Shown piece after piece: positions 43,235 through 45,354 of a DNA stretch of 45,354 nt; position 1 is the stretch's first letter, and each line of letters opens with the position of its first letter. The stretch comes from Desulfobulbus sp. (GTDB lineage: Bacteria; Desulfobacterota; Desulfobulbia; Desulfobulbales; Desulfobulbaceae). The DNA is taken from assembly GCA_028684915.1 (NCBI GenBank), contig JAQUEZ010000029.1, positions 1 through 45,354 on the forward strand, read 5' to 3'. The notes under the pieces were generated by a model. That model searched no databases. It was not told the DNA's origin and saw only the letters and a list, made by a program, of their open reading frames with translations. The position numbers were made by a program, and so were the translations under genes.

Positions 43235-43729
43235 ATGATTATGCTACGTTCGCCACAAAAAAAGTACTGTTTTCGCATTATTTCCGGGGGCCAGACCGGT
43301 GCCGATCAAGCCGCCCTTGACGCGGCCATAGCCCTTAATATTACCCACGGTGGCTGGATCCCCAAAGGGCGCAAAACAGAGGCCGGTCAGCTCCCGACCC
43401 GGTACAAGCTCAAAGAACATCATTCGCCACGGTATCGAGATCGGACCGAGTGCAATATTCTCACTGCCGATGCCACATTGATCTGCTCCTTCGGCCCTCT
43501 TTGCGGAGGATCTGCGCTCACCGAGGCCCTTGCCATTCGCCATAACCGTCCTTTTCTCCATGTCGATTTTACCCATGCGCCACCGCTGGATTCGGTGCAT
43601 CGGGTCGAACATTGGCTCGCCAGGATTCATCCCCAAACCCTCAATGTTGCCGGCCCCAGGGCCAGCAATGAGCCCCGAATCTATCAGGCGGTGTATGAAC
43701 TGCTCACAACCATCCAATGGTCCAATTAA
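43235..43729 (+). CDS. Putative molybdenum cofactor carrier protein
   Basis: 164 residues of the putative Moco carrier family (PF12694), a LOG/Rossmann-type fold. The opening IISGGQTGADQAALDAA and GGWIPKGRKTEAG are the family signatures. Algal and bacterial members bind molybdenum cofactor; here this is inferred. ATG 43235 has no good ribosome site, with a second ATG at 43241. It is divergent from the DUF882 gene and 57 bases before the hemolysin III-type gene. Confidence 0.88.
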   Translation: MIMLRSPQKKYCFRIISGGQTGADQAALDAAIALNITHGGWIPKGRKTEAGQLPTRYKLKEHHSPRYRDRTECNILTADATLICSFGPLCGGSALTEALAIRHNRPFLHVDFTHAPPLDSVHRVEHWLARIHPQTLNVAGPRASNEPRIYQAVYELLTTIQWSN

Positions 43730-43819
43730 CGACCCGCCGCTCTTTGCGGCTCGACAGAGCTCATATCCAGCACTAAGGTCTTTTTAATGCACTTTATTCA
43801 ACCTGCACCACAAGGACCT

Positions 43820-44485
43820 ATGAATACTCTATCGCTTTCATCGAAGTACAGCCGGGGGGAAGAACTGGCCAACAGCATTACCCACGGAGTGGGTGTTGTA
43901 CTTGCCACCGCCGGCCTCGTATTGCTTATTCTCGTTGCCACCTGGCACGGAACCGCGCGTCACATTGTTTCCAGTTCGCTCTACGGCTCCACCCTTGTCC
44001 TGCTCTACCTGGCCTCAACCCTCTATCATGCGGTGCAACAGCCAAAGGCTAAAAAAATTCTGCGTATCTTCGACCACTCGGCTATCCTGCTGCTCATTGC
44101 CGGTACATATACGCCGTTTACCCTTATCAGCCTGCGGGGTCCCTGGGGCTGGAGCCTCTTCGGCACCATCTGGGGACTGGCCCTGCTGGGTATCATCCTG
44201 GAGATAACTCACCTACGGCGTCTGAGGATTTTGCTTATTGCCCTTTATCTGATTATGGGTTGGGCTGTCGTGGTGGCGGTTAAGCCAATGCTTGCACATG
44301 TACCTCCGGCTGGTCTCTGGCTGCTGCTGGCAGGTGGCCTCTGCTATACTGGTGGCCTTTTTTTTTACCTCTGGAAACGGCTTCCCTACCACCATGCGAT
44401 CTGGCATCTCTTTGTTCTCGCCGGATCAACCCTTCATTATTTCGCTATTTTATATAACGTCTTACCCCATTCAACGAGGATCTAA
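43820..44485 (+). CDS. Hemolysin III / PAQR-type membrane protein
   Basis: 221 residues from ATG 43820 (AAGGA close upstream), or 232 from ATG 43787. Seven membrane helices. SLY...STLYH and the late HHAIWH carry the Ser/His metal site of the PAQR/HlyIII family. The family is often called hemolysin III, but bacterial members are better regarded as membrane hydrolase-like proteins of unknown role. It is followed 21 bases on by the SRPBCC gene. Confidence 0.9.
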   Translation: MNTLSLSSKYSRGEELANSITHGVGVVLATAGLVLLILVATWHGTARHIVSSSLYGSTLVLLYLASTLYHAVQQPKAKKILRIFDHSAILLLIAGTYTPFTLISLRGPWGWSLFGTIWGLALLGIILEITHLRRLRILLIALYLIMGWAVVVAVKPMLAHVPPAGLWLLLAGGLCYTGGLFFYLWKRLPYHHAIWHLFVLAGSTLHYFAILYNVLPHSTRI

Positions 44486-44506
44486 TCCACAAACAACGAG
44501 CCCAAC

Positions 44507-44950
44507 ATGACCGGAACAGCTCTACAAACCACTGATTCGACCATCATCCCTTTGCCACCGACAAGTATCTGGCCCGTTCTTGCCGATATCAGTCGATATC
44601 CCCAGTGGTGGCCCCGCACCCTGTTTCCGCGTGTTCGCCCATCAACCACCGGCCTTATCGCCAACGAGCTCGACCTACGCCCTATGGGGATCCGCCGATT
44701 CACCTGTCGTGTGATTGCCGCCAGCGAACCGCAGACCATCGATTTGCAATACGTCGGCAACTTTATTACTGGCCAGGCGCAATGGAAACTCGAACCTGCT
44801 GGCCAAGGCACCCGGGTGAGCTATGTGATCGACATCGTTGTCCATGGTACCATGGCTGTCCTAGGAGCAAAAATTATTGATTTCAGGGCAATCCATTCGT
44901 ATTCGATGCGGGGTATTTTCCAAGGTCTACGGAACCAGCTCTTTGAGTAA
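44507..44950 (+). CDS. SRPBCC (START-like) protein
   Basis: 147 residues. The fold begins with strand-helix LPPTSIWPVLADISRYPQWW, the usual polyketide cyclase/SRPBCC opening, and ends with a long C-terminal helix. These proteins bind hydrophobic ligands. The ligand is unknown. It lies 21 bases after the HlyIII gene, so likely in the same transcript. Confidence 0.8.
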   Translation: MTGTALQTTDSTIIPLPPTSIWPVLADISRYPQWWPRTLFPRVRPSTTGLIANELDLRPMGIRRFTCRVIAASEPQTIDLQYVGNFITGQAQWKLEPAGQGTRVSYVIDIVVHGTMAVLGAKIIDFRAIHSYSMRGIFQGLRNQLFE

Positions 44951-45295
44951 ACCATGGTCAAAACGACTCTAAAGAGGCGGCAAAATATCTGAACAGCATG
45001 CGGGACAAGGCTTTTACTTCATTGGTTCATTTTTTTATGCTACCAATGAAGATGGTGTCGTAAAAATTTCGATTTACTGCGTCACAGCGTTTTTCTCGAC
45101 ACTCGACATACCTGATGTATGCCTTCGCGCCGAAAAAATACCACTGTTCCTTGTCTATCTGTGTTTTTTACTGAGCCATCTCTCAAGCCGTTCATCGCCC
45201 CTGGTGGCTATGTAATGGATTGAATACCTGGAGATGTCGAGCACTCTTCCGAGTACTTGTTCAGAGCCTCCTTCTCACTTCAACCTTGAACATCT
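44951..45295. other. 345-bp gap with a hairpin and a repeat copy
   Basis: The hairpin CTTCATTGGT/ACCAATGAAG (45017-45026 with 45042-45051) abuts the left end of the repeat copy at 45051. No gene is seen; small frames in the repeat are spurious. Confidence 0.55.
45051..45180 (-). repeat. Full-length terminal-repeat element (130 bp)
   Basis: The best-preserved copy. Left end GATGGTGTCGTAAAAA and right end (reverse complement) GATGGCTCAGTAAAAA are imperfect inverted repeats (12 of 16). Inside are CGACATACCTGATGTATGCC and TGTTCCTTGTCTATCTGTG. No target-site duplication is visible. Form and size resemble a non-autonomous (MITE-like) element. Confidence 0.75.
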
Positions 45296-45354
45296 ATGGC
45301 CAACCAACAAGCCTTTGTTGAAACCCTGCGCACCTTTCTTGAATCGGAACGGCT
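45296..45354 (+). CDS. Start of a gene cut by the window edge
   Basis: ATG 45296 opens 19 codons to the end (MANQQAFVETLRTFL and on). The beginning is somewhat like that of FAD-linked lactate/glycolate oxidoreductases, but too little is visible to name it. The ribosome site is weak. Confidence 0.4.
   Translation, partial: MANQQAFVETLRTFLESER

Noticed and set aside
1..45354. CRISPR array or prophage
   Set aside because: No regularly spaced direct repeats with unique spacers and no phage structural, integrase or lysis genes were found.

Overview
The window looks like a chromosomal stretch of a Gram-negative anaerobe, most likely a Desulfobacterota member near Desulfobulbales. This placement is inferred from gene content only: BamA and FadL give a Gram-negative envelope, there is a ferredoxin-nitroreductase, an iron-sulfur flavoprotein, a NifX-type protein, several PilZ, HD-GYP and DUF4388 proteins, and the carboxyspermidine route to polyamines. 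No rRNA, convincing tRNA, CRISPR array or intact transposase is seen. Many genes start with GTG or TTG behind good Shine-Dalgarno sequences.

Left part (1-5.5 kb) is a worn accessory region. It holds a frameshifted REP-associated (Y1/HUH) transposase, a zinc-ribbon/NifX protein, an amino-acid permease remnant, a PilZ protein, a ferredoxin-nitroreductase, a solitary PIN-domain protein and an NADPH-FMN reductase-like flavoprotein. Between these genes lie copies of a short repeat family with terminal inverted repeats (about 125-130 bp when full length), plus related GGACT/AGTCC palindromes. Further copies are at 13.6 kb and 45.1 kb.

The region 6-14.3 kb carries a DUF4407 membrane/coiled-coil protein, a compact trmO-thioesterase-MBL hydrolase operon, a cysteine-rich DUF6125-like protein, a group II PLP decarboxylase followed by an unusual HTH/coiled-coil protein, and a DUF4388 protein. 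From 14.4 to 20.2 kb, on the minus strand, lies a polyamine cluster: arginine decarboxylase speA, carboxynorspermidine synthase, carboxynorspermidine decarboxylase nspC and an M24 peptidase-fold protein. Upstream of it is a pair of zinc-protease genes (M48 and SprT-like/DUF2786).

The most interesting region is 23.2-30.9 kb: an unknown membrane-anchored protein, a PilZ protein, and divergently from it a FadL-type outer-membrane channel, a cNMP-domain/SAM methyltransferase of the family linked to 3-hydroxy-fatty-acid methyl ester synthesis, and two tandem 568-residue proteins with six membrane segments, a PAS-like region and an HD-GYP domain. The three cytosolic/inner-membrane genes overlap by 1-4 bp. 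I read this as a candidate system that makes or senses a lipid-like signal and converts it into c-di-GMP turnover. That reading is inference.

The right part (31-45 kb) is largely housekeeping: a coiled-coil membrane protein, a HAD nucleotidase-like enzyme, mfd, bamA with an extra N-terminal domain, an acyltransferase, isocitrate dehydrogenase, a ComF-type phosphoribosyltransferase, a DUF882 peptidase-like protein, a putative molybdenum carrier, a hemolysin III-type membrane protein and an SRPBCC protein. The window ends just inside another gene.
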